Below are positions 53,299 through 62,127 of a DNA stretch of 64,000 nt, in pieces. The DNA is from Pseudomonadota bacterium (GTDB taxonomy: Bacteria > Myxococcota_A > UBA796 > CAJQPC01): NCBI GenBank assembly GCA_024228935.1, contig JAAESX010000090.1, positions 1 through 64,000 of the forward strand. Direction: 5' to 3'. The position numbers were made by a program, and so were the translations under genes. The stretch's first letter is position 1. Every line of letters starts with the position of its first letter. The notes beneath the pieces were generated by a model that had not been told where the DNA came from, made no database searches, and saw nothing but the letters and a program-made list of their open reading frames with translations.

Positions 53299-54089
53299 CT
53301 CGATGGCCCCTGGGCGCGCAGGTAGCCGCCGACCGGCCAGTACACGAGGCGCAGGAGCCAGCTGGGCGACAGGCGTCCGCTGGTGATCATGAGCCATCCG
53401 AGCCAGCCCGGGATGCTCATTGCGCGTCCGCGGCGGAACGCCTGCAACGACTCGCGCGCGCACTGCTCGGGCGAGAGCTGCATCCAGTCGGGCATGGGCC
53501 GGCCCATCGGGGTGCCGGCGATGGCCTCGAGCTCGGTCTTCACGGGACCCGGGTTCACCTGGGTGACCACGACGCCGGTCCCGTACAGCTCGCTGCGCAG
53601 CGCTTCGGTGAACGCGGTGACGTAGTACTTCGTGCCGACGTACGCCGCGGCGACGGGCATCCAGGTCAGCCCGTACCCGCTCGAGACGTTCAGGATGCCG
53701 CCTCGGCCTCGGGCGATCAGTCCGGGCACGACGCGTCGGGTGAGGAACGTGAGCGCGCGCACGTTCAGGTCGATCATGCGCGTGAGCTTGTCGGGTTCCG
53801 CGACCTCGAACAGCCCCAGGTCGGCCATCCCTGCGTTGTTGATCAGGACATCGACATGGCCGTGGTCGGCCTCGATGCCTGCGATCAGCGCCTCGCACGC
53901 ATCCAGGTCCGTCAGGTCGCAGGGCCGGACCTCGGCGTTCGAGAGGGTCGCGGCGAGCGCGTCGAGGCGTTCCTTGCGGCGGGCCACCAGCACCAGGACT
54001 CGAGCCTGCGTCAGCTGACGCGCCATCGCCTCGCCGATGCCCGAGCTGGCGCCGGTCACGATGACGACGCCGTCGAGAGGCGGACTCAA
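53295..54089 (-). CDS. Short-chain dehydrogenase/reductase
   Basis: A 264-aa SDR: TGASSGIGEA cofactor loop, NNAG motif, catalytic Ser in LNVSSGYG and Y-x3-K in YVGTKYYV, and NPGPVKTE. NAD(P)-dependent oxidoreductase of unknown substrate. It starts with TTG, overlapping the previous stop by four bases (TTGA). Its 3' end overlaps the kinase gene end by four bases. Confidence 0.88.
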   Translation of the reverse strand: MSPPLDGVVIVTGASSGIGEAMARQLTQARVLVLVARRKERLDALAATLSNAEVRPCDLTDLDACEALIAGIEADHGHVDVLINNAGMADLGLFEVAEPDKLTRMIDLNVRALTFLTRRVVPGLIARGRGGILNVSSGYGLTWMPVAAAYVGTKYYVTAFTEALRSELYGTGVVVTQVNPGPVKTELEAIAGTPMGRPMPDWMQLSPEQCARESLQAFRRGRAMSIPGWLGWLMITSGRLSPSWLLRLVYWPVGGYLRAQGPSS

Positions 54090-54382
54090 GAGAGCAGGGT
54101 GAGCTGCTGGCCGTCGTCGGTGACGTGCAGCACGGTCTCGTCGACGGACTGCGTCATGACGACCAGGACGTCGTACTCGAGGAAGACCTCGGTCAGGCGG
54201 GCGTGCATCACGTCGTCGAGGTGTCCCTCGAGCGCGGCCAGCCGCGCGAGCACCCGTCGACGCTGCTCGCGCCAGTGCTCGGGAGTCACCTTGCCGAGGA
54301 CCTCGGAGACGCGCTCGTGCCGCACACGAGCGAAGTCCTCTTCGAAGTCCAGGCCCTTCTTGTCGAACCAGGGGTCACGCAT
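54086..54382 (-). CDS. Hypothetical protein (98 aa)
   Basis: A charged 98-aa soluble protein with two predicted helices (EEDFARVRHERVSEVLGK, WREQRRRVLARLAALEG) and a terminal strand pair. No family recognised. Coupled with the SDR gene. TAGGCC lies six bases before the ATG; AAGGGC could act as a weak Shine-Dalgarno. Confidence 0.6.
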   Translation of the reverse strand: MRDPWFDKKGLDFEEDFARVRHERVSEVLGKVTPEHWREQRRRVLARLAALEGHLDDVMHARLTEVFLEYDVLVVMTQSVDETVLHVTDDGQQLTLLS

Positions 54383-54410
54383 GCCCTTGGCCTATCTCAG
54401 TCGGGGGCGC

Positions 54411-55982
54411 TCAGTCTCGCCGGAGGATCCGGGCCAGGAGGCCTCGCTCGGCTCGGTTCTTCCAGGAGTCCCGGTCCGTGCGCAGCTTGTTCTCACGCTG
54501 GCCGGCCTCGATGAGCCGCTCGCCGGCGTAGGACGCCTGGTCCTTGATCGAGGTGACCACGTCGTTGAGCCGATCGATGTCGCGCTGCGAGGCGCGCAGC
54601 TCGGTGTCCTTCTTCGCCAGGTCTGCGCGCATGTCGGCGAGCTCGCGGGACAGCGCCTTGGCCTCCTCGCTGGCGGCCGTCTGGCCGGCGCCCAGGACAC
54701 GGACCGCCTCGCGCTTGAAGCCGGCGACCTCGTCGAGGGTCCGGGTGAGGCGCTCGATCGTGCCGGTCAGCGTGGAGATCTGCGCGGACAGCCGCTCGTT
54801 CTCGGCGCGCTTGTCGGTGACCTCAGCCTCGGCCTTGTGGCGCAGCTCCCTCTCCGCGAGCAGGGCTCCCTCGGCCCGCCCCAGGTCCGCACGAGCGTCC
54901 GCCGAGGAGAGCAGGGAAGTCGACTCCCGGTCCCGGGTCGTGCCGTCGGCGACCCAGTCGAGCAGGGCCACCTCGCACCGGTCGCGGGCGTATTCGGCGG
55001 CCAGGGCGATCGCGGCCTTGGACTTGCGCGCGACCAGGTCGGCGTCGTCCAGGACCTGGTCGAGCGCCGCCTCCAGATCTCCGACGACCCAGGCCGCGTC
55101 GCCCAGATCCAGCCCGTGACCCGACGTGATCATCGGCAGCCCACAGCCCAGGTAGTCCATGTGACGGAAGGCGACGGCCAGCTCGCGCTCGGGGTTCGGC
55201 GCCATGACGTCGAGCGCGGCTGTGGCCCCCGCGTAGGCCGCGAGCAGGTCGGGGTACTCCAGGTTGCCGATGTAGGTCAGCCGCTTCCCAGGCTTCACGG
55301 CCGAGGCCAGGTCGACCACCCCGCTCTCGCCGACCACCGAGCGACCGCCGTAGACGACGAGCTGTCCGCGGCGACGCTTGTTCAGGTGCTTCTTGGCGCG
55401 CGCCAGGGCGTCGGTCGGGTCCTGCCAGGGCCAGGCGACGCCGCCCATGACGATGCGGGGGGAGTCTGGGGGCGTGCGCTCCGGCCCCTGGGGCGCGACG
55501 AGGGGGACCACGCGGCCGCTGTCCTCGCGCAGGTTCCATCCCGCCAATGCGAGCAGGCCCAGGTAGAACCAGCGCTGGCGCGGGTTGCTGAAGAGGACCT
55601 CGTCGGCGGCAGCGAGCGCCTGAAGGGTCTGGACGGCGGCGTCGGCGTGCTCTTGAGGGAGCTGCCAGGCCGACTCGAGCAGCCGGGGCGCGTACAGGTC
55701 GACGCACAGCGGCACGCCGAGGTCTGCGAGCGCGGGTGCCTCTTCTGGCTGGACGCAGAGGATTCGGTCCGGAGCGACCGCCTTGGCGTAGGCGCGGAGC
55801 TCCGAGGCGGATGCGTAGACCGGGGGGCCGCCATCCCAGGCGTCCTGGGCTCGCGTGACGAGCAGGACCTCGTGGCCGGCCTCGCGCAGCGCCTCGATGT
55901 GGTGCCACGCTCGGATGGCGCCGCCGCTCCCGGGACGCCTCGCGGAGGGGAGCCAGCCATGGAAGACGACGAGGACACGCAC
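54411..55982 (-). CDS. Glycosyltransferase family 4 protein with C-terminal coiled coil
   Basis: A 523-aa protein. Residues 1-340 are GT-B: MRVLVVFHGWLPS, GAIRAWHHIEALREAGHEV, IVMGGVAWPWQDP, and FRHMDYLGCGLPMITSGHG in the donor-binding half. Residues 350-500 are a long Ala/Glu/Arg coiled coil (LRHKAEAEVTDKRAENERL and on), perhaps for oligomerisation or attachment. The start at 55982 is favoured over 55985 because TACGAT ends exactly six bases before it. Confidence 0.78.
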   Translation of the reverse strand: MRVLVVFHGWLPSARRPGSGGAIRAWHHIEALREAGHEVLLVTRAQDAWDGGPPVYASASELRAYAKAVAPDRILCVQPEEAPALADLGVPLCVDLYAPRLLESAWQLPQEHADAAVQTLQALAAADEVLFSNPRQRWFYLGLLALAGWNLREDSGRVVPLVAPQGPERTPPDSPRIVMGGVAWPWQDPTDALARAKKHLNKRRRGQLVVYGGRSVVGESGVVDLASAVKPGKRLTYIGNLEYPDLLAAYAGATAALDVMAPNPERELAVAFRHMDYLGCGLPMITSGHGLDLGDAAWVVGDLEAALDQVLDDADLVARKSKAAIALAAEYARDRCEVALLDWVADGTTRDRESTSLLSSADARADLGRAEGALLAERELRHKAEAEVTDKRAENERLSAQISTLTGTIERLTRTLDEVAGFKREAVRVLGAGQTAASEEAKALSRELADMRADLAKKDTELRASQRDIDRLNDVVTSIKDQASYAGERLIEAGQRENKLRTDRDSWKNRAERGLLARILRRD

Positions 55983-55988
55983 CACAGC

Positions 55989-55994
55989 ATCGTA
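55989..55994 (-). promoter_or_regulatory. -10 box TACGAT of the GT4 coiled-coil gene
   Basis: TACGAT, six bases (GCTGTG), then GTG. No Shine-Dalgarno; a leaderless arrangement. Confidence 0.45.
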
Positions 55995-56030
55995 AACCAA
56001 GCGAAAAATGCCACCCGCTCGCCGGGCCCC

Positions 56031-56036
56031 TACGTT
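56031..56036 (+). promoter_or_regulatory. -10 box TACGTT before lipoprotein gene
   Basis: TACGTT ends six bases before the ATG at 56043. It is divergent from the box at 55989. Confidence 0.5.
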
Positions 56037-56042
56037 TTTCCC

Positions 56043-56672
56043 ATGCTCCTCCTTCTCGTCGCCTGCGCGCCCACCTCGTCATCCACCGCCGACCCCTGCT
56101 CGGAACCGCTGCACGAGCGTGTCGAGATCCTCGACGCCATCGAGGCGGGTGGAGCCTGGGGAATCGCCGAGGGGACGTACTACCTGTCGGTCGCATCCGA
56201 GACCGAGGTGTCGTTCAAGGCGTGCGGCGACGTCGAGCTTCTCGGCTCGGGCGATACGCTCTGGGACGTCGACGGCGGCCATCTGACGCTGGAGGGCTTC
56301 ACGTTGGTCGCGGGCAGCAAGGGCATCGCGACGGCCGAGGGCGGCGACCTGACGGTCCTGGGCGGCTCCGTGACCGAGGCGGACTACGCGGTCTTCGCGG
56401 TCACCGACGACCCCGACGATCCCGCAGGGGTGGTGCTCGAGGACGTCGTTGTCGACGGCGAGGTCTACCTCCAGGAGGCCGCGCTGGACGTCTCTGGCGG
56501 GTCCTTCACCTCGGACGAGGTCGCCATCCGCGCCGACGCGTCCTCGATTCGCATCGACGGCAGCCTCGTCCACGACGTCGCGGTCGGCATCGACCACTGG
56601 CGCAGCGACGTCGAGCTGATCGATGTCGCCTGGGAGAACGTCGATACTCACGTCTTCGAAGCCGCCGACTGA
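56043..56672 (+). CDS. Lipoprotein with beta-helix-like repeats
   Basis: A 209-aa protein starting MLLLLVACAPTSSS, a minimal lipobox (Cys8). Repeating strand-turn units (GGHLTLEGFTLVAGSKGIAT, GGDLTVLGGSVTEADYAV, VVLEDVVVDGEVYL) suggest a right-handed beta-helix. No active site seen. It ends 36 bases before the double radical SAM gene. Confidence 0.65.
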   Translation: MLLLLVACAPTSSSTADPCSEPLHERVEILDAIEAGGAWGIAEGTYYLSVASETEVSFKACGDVELLGSGDTLWDVDGGHLTLEGFTLVAGSKGIATAEGGDLTVLGGSVTEADYAVFAVTDDPDDPAGVVLEDVVVDGEVYLQEAALDVSGGSFTSDEVAIRADASSIRIDGSLVHDVAVGIDHWRSDVELIDVAWENVDTHVFEAAD

Positions 56673-56696
56673 CGCAACGTCTGCGCACAGCCGGGC

Positions 56697-56702
56697 TAGA
56701 CT
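56697..56702 (+). promoter_or_regulatory. -10 box TAGACT of the double radical SAM gene
   Basis: TAGACT, six bases, GTG start at 56709; leaderless arrangement with no Shine-Dalgarno. Confidence 0.45.
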
Positions 56703-56708
56703 CGCGCA

Positions 56709-58853
56709 GTGGACCGCCTCGCCCCCGTCCGGCGCAATGCGCGCATGTACCTGTCGCGCGCGCTCAACCGCTCGCTGGCGCCGCCGGACTGGCTCTCGGT
56801 CAACCTGACGCTCCAGTGCAACCTGAAGTGCGTCATGTGCACGACCTGCTACGACGTCCCCGACGAGCTGGGCACCGAAGAGGTCAAGGGCCTCATCGAC
56901 CAGGCCGCGCTGTGGGGGATCAAGGTCTTCAACCCGCTCGGCGGCGAGCTCTTCATGCGCGGCGACCTCGAGGAGATCCTCGAGTACGCCTGCAAGAAGG
57001 ACTTCACCATCACCATCACGACGAACGGCACGCTCGTGAACCGGCGCCGCGCCGAGACCATCGCGCGCATCCCTCCACACAGCCTCCACATCAACGTCAG
57101 CTTCGACGGGAACGAGGCCGTGCACGACAGCATCCGCGGCGAGGGCATGTACCGGCGAGCGCTCAAGGGCTTCGACAACATCCGACAGGCCGACGCCGCC
57201 GCCGGCAACGTGCACCGGAAGATCCTCGTGAACGCCATTGTCCATCGCCGGAACTTCCGCGAGCTGCCGGCCTTCCTCGACGAGATGGAGCGACAGGGCT
57301 TCGACGGCGTCCAGCTCCTGAACCTGTTCCGACACGGCGAGGACGCCCCAGAGGACCACGTCGGCATGTGGATTCGACCCGAGGACCTGGGCGAGCTGCA
57401 GACGCTGGTCGACGAGCTGGTCCGTCGCGTCGAGCGGCAGGGGCGAGCGGGGTTCCAGATCCTCAACAGCGTCGAGGACCTGCGCCTGATCCCCAGCTAC
57501 TACCGGGACGACCTCGCGCCGCTCGAGGCGCCGTGCTGGGCGGGCTGGAAGGAGCTCTACATCAACGCCAACGGCGACGCCATCATGTGCGACGGGTCCC
57601 TGGACTTCCTGGCCGGTCGGTTCGGGAGTGCGCGCACCGACTCGCTGAGGGACCTCTGGGCCAGCCCCCAGCTCGCCGAGCGTCGCCAGGTCGTGAAGAC
57701 CTGTTCGACCCCGTGCATCCAGAACTGCTACCTGCGCCGCGACTCGGACTCGGCCCAGGCCATCGGCCGCACGGCGCTCTCGATCCTCGGGGACATGGCC
57801 AAGGAGCGCCTGCGCGGCCTGCGCCCGCAGCGAGGTCGGCGGGTCGCCGGCGGACTCCTCCGACTCGAGCTCTCCGACACCGCACCGTGGCCGTCTCTCT
57901 GGGACAAGGCCACCCAGCGTCGCTTCGAGAGCCTGGTGGCGGACTCGCCTCGGCCCGTCGAGGCGTGCTTCGACGACCCCGACCTGTGGCTCGAGTACCG
58001 GGACCGCCAGTACATCGACTTCGGGCGCGGCTTCCTGGGGTTCGAGGTGGTCGAGCGCGTGGTGACGGATCTCGCCAGCACGCGCATCACGTTCCCGGTG
58101 GTCCAGCTCAGTTGGCGAGGCGAGCCGCTGCTGCACCCCGAGTTCGGACGCATCCTGCGGTTCGTCCTCGTCGCCATCCGCGACGAGGGGGTGTTCGAGG
58201 AGCTGCGCATCGAGACGGACGGCCGGCTCCTGAGCGAGGACATCGCGAGCATCGTCGCCGAGTTCCCCGAGATCCCGCAGACCTGGATCGTCCACGGGAA
58301 CGGGGGAGGGCGGTGGACCGACCAGGTCGAGGTGCGCGTCCAGCACCTTGCGGCCGTTCGGGGCAAGGCGACACGCATCGTCGCCAGCTGGGTCGTCGAC
58401 GAGGAGCTCGACCCCCACGCCTTCGTCGAGACGTGGCAGGGCCTGCTGGTCAACCCGCACCTCTCGGTCGGACCCATGCCCGAGGCGGGCGACGGCATCT
58501 GGTTCCGTCGCACCGACCACGACCACTTCCAGGCGACGCGCGACGCGCGAACCCGGCTCGAGGAGCTGTCCGAGGTGCTCGACGTTCCCTGTCTGTCCGG
58601 CGACGAGTCGGCACCGCGGAGCTGCACCGCGGTCGAGCAGACGCCCACTGTCAGCTGGGACGGCAAGGTCGTCCTGTGTCCCTGGGACACCGACCTGAGC
58701 AACAAGATCGGCCAGATCACCGACGACCGCCTGTCGCGCATCTGGACCGAGGACGAGCACGTCGCCAGCCTGCGTCGCTCGGCCCGCGGAAAGGGCGTGC
58801 CCAGCTGTGAGAAGTGCCGGGACTGCCACTTCCCGTACTCGCCGAACGCATGA
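56709..58853 (+). CDS. Tandem radical SAM/SPASM fusion with cysteine-less second barrel
   Basis: A 714-aa protein, about twice the usual length. The first half has C37-x3-C41-x2-C44 (CNLKCVMC), NPLGGELFMRGDLEEIL and a SPASM domain with Cys near 276, 297, 330, 334 and 338. The second half (about 387-714) has another radical SAM-like barrel, recognisable by LSWRGEPLLHPEFG, but no CxxxCxxC. It is followed by a second SPASM set (CLSGDESAPRSC, VVLCPWD, CEKCRDC). So one catalytic and one apparently SAM-cluster-less module are fused. It overlaps the next gene by four bases. Confidence 0.85.
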   Translation: MDRLAPVRRNARMYLSRALNRSLAPPDWLSVNLTLQCNLKCVMCTTCYDVPDELGTEEVKGLIDQAALWGIKVFNPLGGELFMRGDLEEILEYACKKDFTITITTNGTLVNRRRAETIARIPPHSLHINVSFDGNEAVHDSIRGEGMYRRALKGFDNIRQADAAAGNVHRKILVNAIVHRRNFRELPAFLDEMERQGFDGVQLLNLFRHGEDAPEDHVGMWIRPEDLGELQTLVDELVRRVERQGRAGFQILNSVEDLRLIPSYYRDDLAPLEAPCWAGWKELYINANGDAIMCDGSLDFLAGRFGSARTDSLRDLWASPQLAERRQVVKTCSTPCIQNCYLRRDSDSAQAIGRTALSILGDMAKERLRGLRPQRGRRVAGGLLRLELSDTAPWPSLWDKATQRRFESLVADSPRPVEACFDDPDLWLEYRDRQYIDFGRGFLGFEVVERVVTDLASTRITFPVVQLSWRGEPLLHPEFGRILRFVLVAIRDEGVFEELRIETDGRLLSEDIASIVAEFPEIPQTWIVHGNGGGRWTDQVEVRVQHLAAVRGKATRIVASWVVDEELDPHAFVETWQGLLVNPHLSVGPMPEAGDGIWFRRTDHDHFQATRDARTRLEELSEVLDVPCLSGDESAPRSCTAVEQTPTVSWDGKVVLCPWDTDLSNKIGQITDDRLSRIWTEDEHVASLRRSARGKGVPSCEKCRDCHFPYSPNA

Positions 58854-59674
58854 GAGGGCTCTCCCGCCCCTTCCTGGACGCCCTGAAGTCGGGGCCGCTT
58901 CTGGAACGGGTCCACGCGGATGCCACCCTCGATCTCCAGATCCGAGATGAGTACGTCAACGTCTACTACCGGGGGGGCAATCTGCTGCGGTGGGCGCCGA
59001 GCGGGGGGGCATTCGACGCGAAGTACGCGCGCGGGCAGACGCTCGAGCTGCCGGCTTCCAGGGACCTGGCCGGGTGGGTCGCCGCGTTTCCCCGGCTGAA
59101 GGAGCTCATCGACCTGTTCCCGAAGAACAACGACGAGCGCGAGGTACAGCAGCAGATCGTGCGGGCGAACAACTACGGCTCGGTTGCTCGGCCCACGGAC
59201 TACTTCGTCTGCGACATCGAGTACGCCGGCGAGCATGGCCGCTTCGACCTGGTCCTGGTCGAGTGGTCGGGCAAGGTCCGCAAGCGCACGACGGGCCATC
59301 GACTCGTCCTGTGCGAGCTCAAGCACGGCCAAGGGTCGATGACGGGCTCGGCGGGACTACAGGCCCACATGCGGCAGGCGGACCGGTTCTGCTCGGAGCC
59401 CGCTCGGGTCGAGGCGCTCAAGGTCGAGATGATGCTCCTCTTCAACCAGAAGCGGGAGCTGGGCATCCTCGACTGCGCGAAGGACCTCGAGGGCTTCTCG
59501 GACGCGAAGCCCCGGTTCCTCATCCTGGTCGCGAACGACAACCCGCGCAGCTCGGTGAAGTGGCGTGAGATCCAGGCCGCGCTCCCGCTTGAGCACGTCG
59601 AGCCGGTGATCGGTGGGGGCCTCGGAGGGGCGCTGTACAGGGGGCTTGTCACATTTCCGGCCTTCCCGCCGTAG
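58850..59674 (+). CDS. PD-(D/E)XK nuclease-like protein
   Basis: A 274-aa protein. An N-terminal domain (LDLQIRDEYVNVYYRGGNLLRW) of an uncharacterised family is followed by a restriction-endonuclease-like core: E98 in a helix, D133 in RFDLVLVEW, E156-L-K158 in LVLCELKHG, then Q171/H174 on the next helix. These fit the PD-(D/E)XK metal site, so DNA or RNA cleavage is plausible. It overlaps the double radical SAM gene by four bases (ATGA) and should be co-translated with it. Confidence 0.65.
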   Translation: MRGLSRPFLDALKSGPLLERVHADATLDLQIRDEYVNVYYRGGNLLRWAPSGGAFDAKYARGQTLELPASRDLAGWVAAFPRLKELIDLFPKNNDEREVQQQIVRANNYGSVARPTDYFVCDIEYAGEHGRFDLVLVEWSGKVRKRTTGHRLVLCELKHGQGSMTGSAGLQAHMRQADRFCSEPARVEALKVEMMLLFNQKRELGILDCAKDLEGFSDAKPRFLILVANDNPRSSVKWREIQAALPLEHVEPVIGGGLGGALYRGLVTFPAFPP

Positions 59675-59707
59675 AAGGGGGGGGGCCAGGGCGGCAGAGT
59701 GACATCC

Positions 59708-61210
59708 ATGAATGGTGCGACCCTTCTCCTGGGGCTCGCCGGCCTCGCAGCCGACGCGCATGCCTTCTGTGGCACGTACGTCGGAGAGCCCGGCGCGGAT
59801 CTGACCAACAGCGCGAGCCAGATGGCCGTGGTCCGGCAGGGCGACCTCACGACGCTCACGATGGTCAACGACTACCAGGGCGCTGCGTCCGAGTTTGCGA
59901 TGGTCATCCCGGTGCCCGCCGATCTCTCGCCCGAGGATGTCTCGGTCGTCGACGACCACCTCGTCCGCACGCTCGAGGTGTACTCCGGCCCCCGCCTCGT
60001 CGAGTACACCTGCGAGGACATGGGCGGCTGGACGCACCACCGCGACTTCGAGGACGAGGACGCCAGCACCAAGAGCCACACGCCGCTCTTCGCCGCGCCC
60101 TTCCTCCTGGGCGGCTGCTCGGAGCGCAATCTGGTCGCCTCGAACGACACCCTGGGCGGCTACGGCGACGTCGGCACCCCCAGCGACGAGGCCGCCAGCG
60201 CCGTGAGCGTCGAGGCCGAGTTCGCCGCCGGCGAGTACGACTTCGTGCTGCTCGAGGCCGAGGACGCTGAGGGGCTGCTCGCCTGGCTCGATGCCGAGGG
60301 CTACGCCGTCGGCGACGACGCGCTCGAGACCATGGCGACCTACGTCGAGTCCGGGAGCCGCTTCCTGGCCGCCAAGGTCCGCCTCGACCGCGCCCCGGAG
60401 GAGGGCGCCAACCTGTCGCCCATCCAGCTCCAGTACCGGAGCGAGGGCTTCTCGCTGCCGATCCGTTTGGGCACCCTGAACAGCGGCGGCGAGCAGGACC
60501 TCATCCTGTACACGGTCACCGACTACCAGGAAGGCCAGGTCGGCATCTCGAACTACCCCCAGGCCGAGATCGAGGACGAGTGCCTGGTCCGTTCGGACGA
60601 GTGGCCCAGCTTCGCGGACTACTACAACGCCCAGTTCGACGAGGCGTTCACGGCGTCTGAGGGATTCGTCTGGGTGCGTGAGTACGGGTGGCCGGTGACC
60701 CCGAGCTGGGTCAGCGGCACGATGGGCGCGAGCTCGCTGAAGTGCGACCCGTGCCCCCTGCCGAGCCTGTTCCCGCCGGCCAGCCAGTCGAACCCGAACA
60801 TCCCGGCCGAGGACTACGATCCGCTGCCCGACGAGCTCATCGAGGCGCTCGGGTTCGAGTTCTCCAAGGAAGGCGACACCGGCTTCTACAACCCGTGGGG
60901 CCCGCAGCTCTACGTGGGTCGGCTGCACCTGAGGTACACGCCCGAGGCCGTCGACCAGGACCTGGTCCTGTACGCCAACCGCATCGTCGGGCAGGAGCAG
61001 ATTCGCTTCATCGACCACTCGGCTCCGATGGAGTCCGCGTTCCCCATCTGTGGCGAGGGCTGGGCCGATGAGCCCAGTGAGTGTGAGTACGGCATCGCTC
61101 CGGCGCCCAAGTGGGGGCTTCTCCCCATGGCCTGCAGCTCGTCCGGAAGCCCGGTCGCTGGCTTCGGAGCGCTGCTCCTCGCCCTCGGACTCGTCCGGCG
61201 TCGGTCGTGA
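59708..61210 (+). CDS. DUF2330 surface protein with MYXO-CTERM-like tail (paralogue)
   Basis: A 500-aa protein with signal MNGATLLLGLAGLAADAHA then FCGTYVG, and the DUF2330 segments FAMVIPVPADL, VEYTCED and EGFSLPIRLGT. The tail ACSSSGSPVAGFGALLLALGLVRRR shows the Cys-helix-Arg sorting pattern. It is the same architecture as the gene at 8467, so the genome keeps at least two diverged copies. The TGA overlaps the next ATG. Confidence 0.8.
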   Translation: MNGATLLLGLAGLAADAHAFCGTYVGEPGADLTNSASQMAVVRQGDLTTLTMVNDYQGAASEFAMVIPVPADLSPEDVSVVDDHLVRTLEVYSGPRLVEYTCEDMGGWTHHRDFEDEDASTKSHTPLFAAPFLLGGCSERNLVASNDTLGGYGDVGTPSDEAASAVSVEAEFAAGEYDFVLLEAEDAEGLLAWLDAEGYAVGDDALETMATYVESGSRFLAAKVRLDRAPEEGANLSPIQLQYRSEGFSLPIRLGTLNSGGEQDLILYTVTDYQEGQVGISNYPQAEIEDECLVRSDEWPSFADYYNAQFDEAFTASEGFVWVREYGWPVTPSWVSGTMGASSLKCDPCPLPSLFPPASQSNPNIPAEDYDPLPDELIEALGFEFSKEGDTGFYNPWGPQLYVGRLHLRYTPEAVDQDLVLYANRIVGQEQIRFIDHSAPMESAFPICGEGWADEPSECEYGIAPAPKWGLLPMACSSSGSPVAGFGALLLALGLVRRRS

Positions 61211-61671
61211 TGTGGGCGCTTGTCGGTCTCGCGCTTGCGGGCGAGGCCGAGCCGGTCGACGCGTACTCCCAGGGGTACGCCGCTGGAAAGGAAGCCGCTG
61301 AGGCGACCGATCCCAAGCGGCCTGCGTTGATCGGCTTCGCGTCGGGAGTCGGTGTGGCCGCGGCGAGCACGACGCTCGTCGGTCCCTGCCTTGCAGCGCC
61401 GTGCCTCGTCACGGGCGCGCTGACCCCCGGTGTGATCTACGCCACGACCGGCCCGCCGGAGCACGAGGCCCCCGCGGACGCCTACCGCTACCAGTCCGGG
61501 TACAAGCACGGCTTCATCGATCACGCTGGGCGGCGTCGCGTCCTGCCTGCCGTGATCGGTGGAGTCGTCGGGGCGGCCATCGGGTCCGCTGGCGCCTACG
61601 TGGGCGTCGGGTTCGTGTACTCGCGGCTGGGTTACGACGTGGACTCGTTCCCCTTCAAGACCGGTGACTGA
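61210..61671 (+). CDS. Glycine-rich membrane protein (153 aa)
   Basis: Short signal MWALVGLALAGEAEPVD, two similar Y-x-x-GY-x-x-G segments (YSQGYAAGKEA, YQSGYKHGF) each followed by a small-residue hydrophobic helix (LIGFASGVGVAAAS, VIGGVVGAAIGSAGAYVGVG) with Gly-zipper spacing. Probably an envelope protein; unknown function. Coupled to the DUF2330 gene (TGATG); its stop is followed at once by the peroxiredoxin ATG. Confidence 0.6.
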   Translation: MWALVGLALAGEAEPVDAYSQGYAAGKEAAEATDPKRPALIGFASGVGVAAASTTLVGPCLAAPCLVTGALTPGVIYATTGPPEHEAPADAYRYQSGYKHGFIDHAGRRRVLPAVIGGVVGAAIGSAGAYVGVGFVYSRLGYDVDSFPFKTGD

Positions 61672-62127
61672 ATGCCCCTGGCCGTTGGTGCCTCCGCGCC
61701 GAACTTCACGCTGACCGACCAGGACGGGCACCGCGTGTCGCTGTCGAAGTACCGGAACGAGCAGGTCGTGGTGTTGTACTTCTACCCGAAGGACAACACC
61801 CGGGGCTGCATGGCCCAGGCGTGCGGATTCCGTGACGCGTACGAGGACTTCACCGAGGCTGGCGCCGTGGTCATCGGGGTCAGCACGGACGGACAGGGGA
61901 GCCATCGCGGCTTCGTCGACGAGCACCGGCTTCCGTTCACGCTCGTCACCGACGGGGGCGGAGCGCTCGCCAAGACCTACGACGTCGGCAAGACGTTCGG
62001 GCTCATCCCGGGTCGGGTGACGTTCGTCATCGACCGGAACGGGGTCATCCAGCACGTGTTCGACAGCCAGATCAACGCGAAGAAGCATGTGTCCGAGGCC
62101 CTGACGACCGTCAAGCGCCTCAGCTGA
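61672..62127 (+). CDS. bcp: Peroxiredoxin of the Bcp/PrxQ type
   Basis: A 151-aa thiol peroxidase: FYPKDNTRGCMAQACGFRD holds peroxidatic C46 and, five residues on, resolving C51, the PrxQ alpha-2 arrangement. PGRVTFVIDRNGVI is the C-terminal signature. It detoxifies hydroperoxides with thioredoxin. The 3' end overlaps the convergent dusA by eight bases. Confidence 0.92.
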   Translation: MPLAVGASAPNFTLTDQDGHRVSLSKYRNEQVVVLYFYPKDNTRGCMAQACGFRDAYEDFTEAGAVVIGVSTDGQGSHRGFVDEHRLPFTLVTDGGGALAKTYDVGKTFGLIPGRVTFVIDRNGVIQHVFDSQINAKKHVSEALTTVKRLS

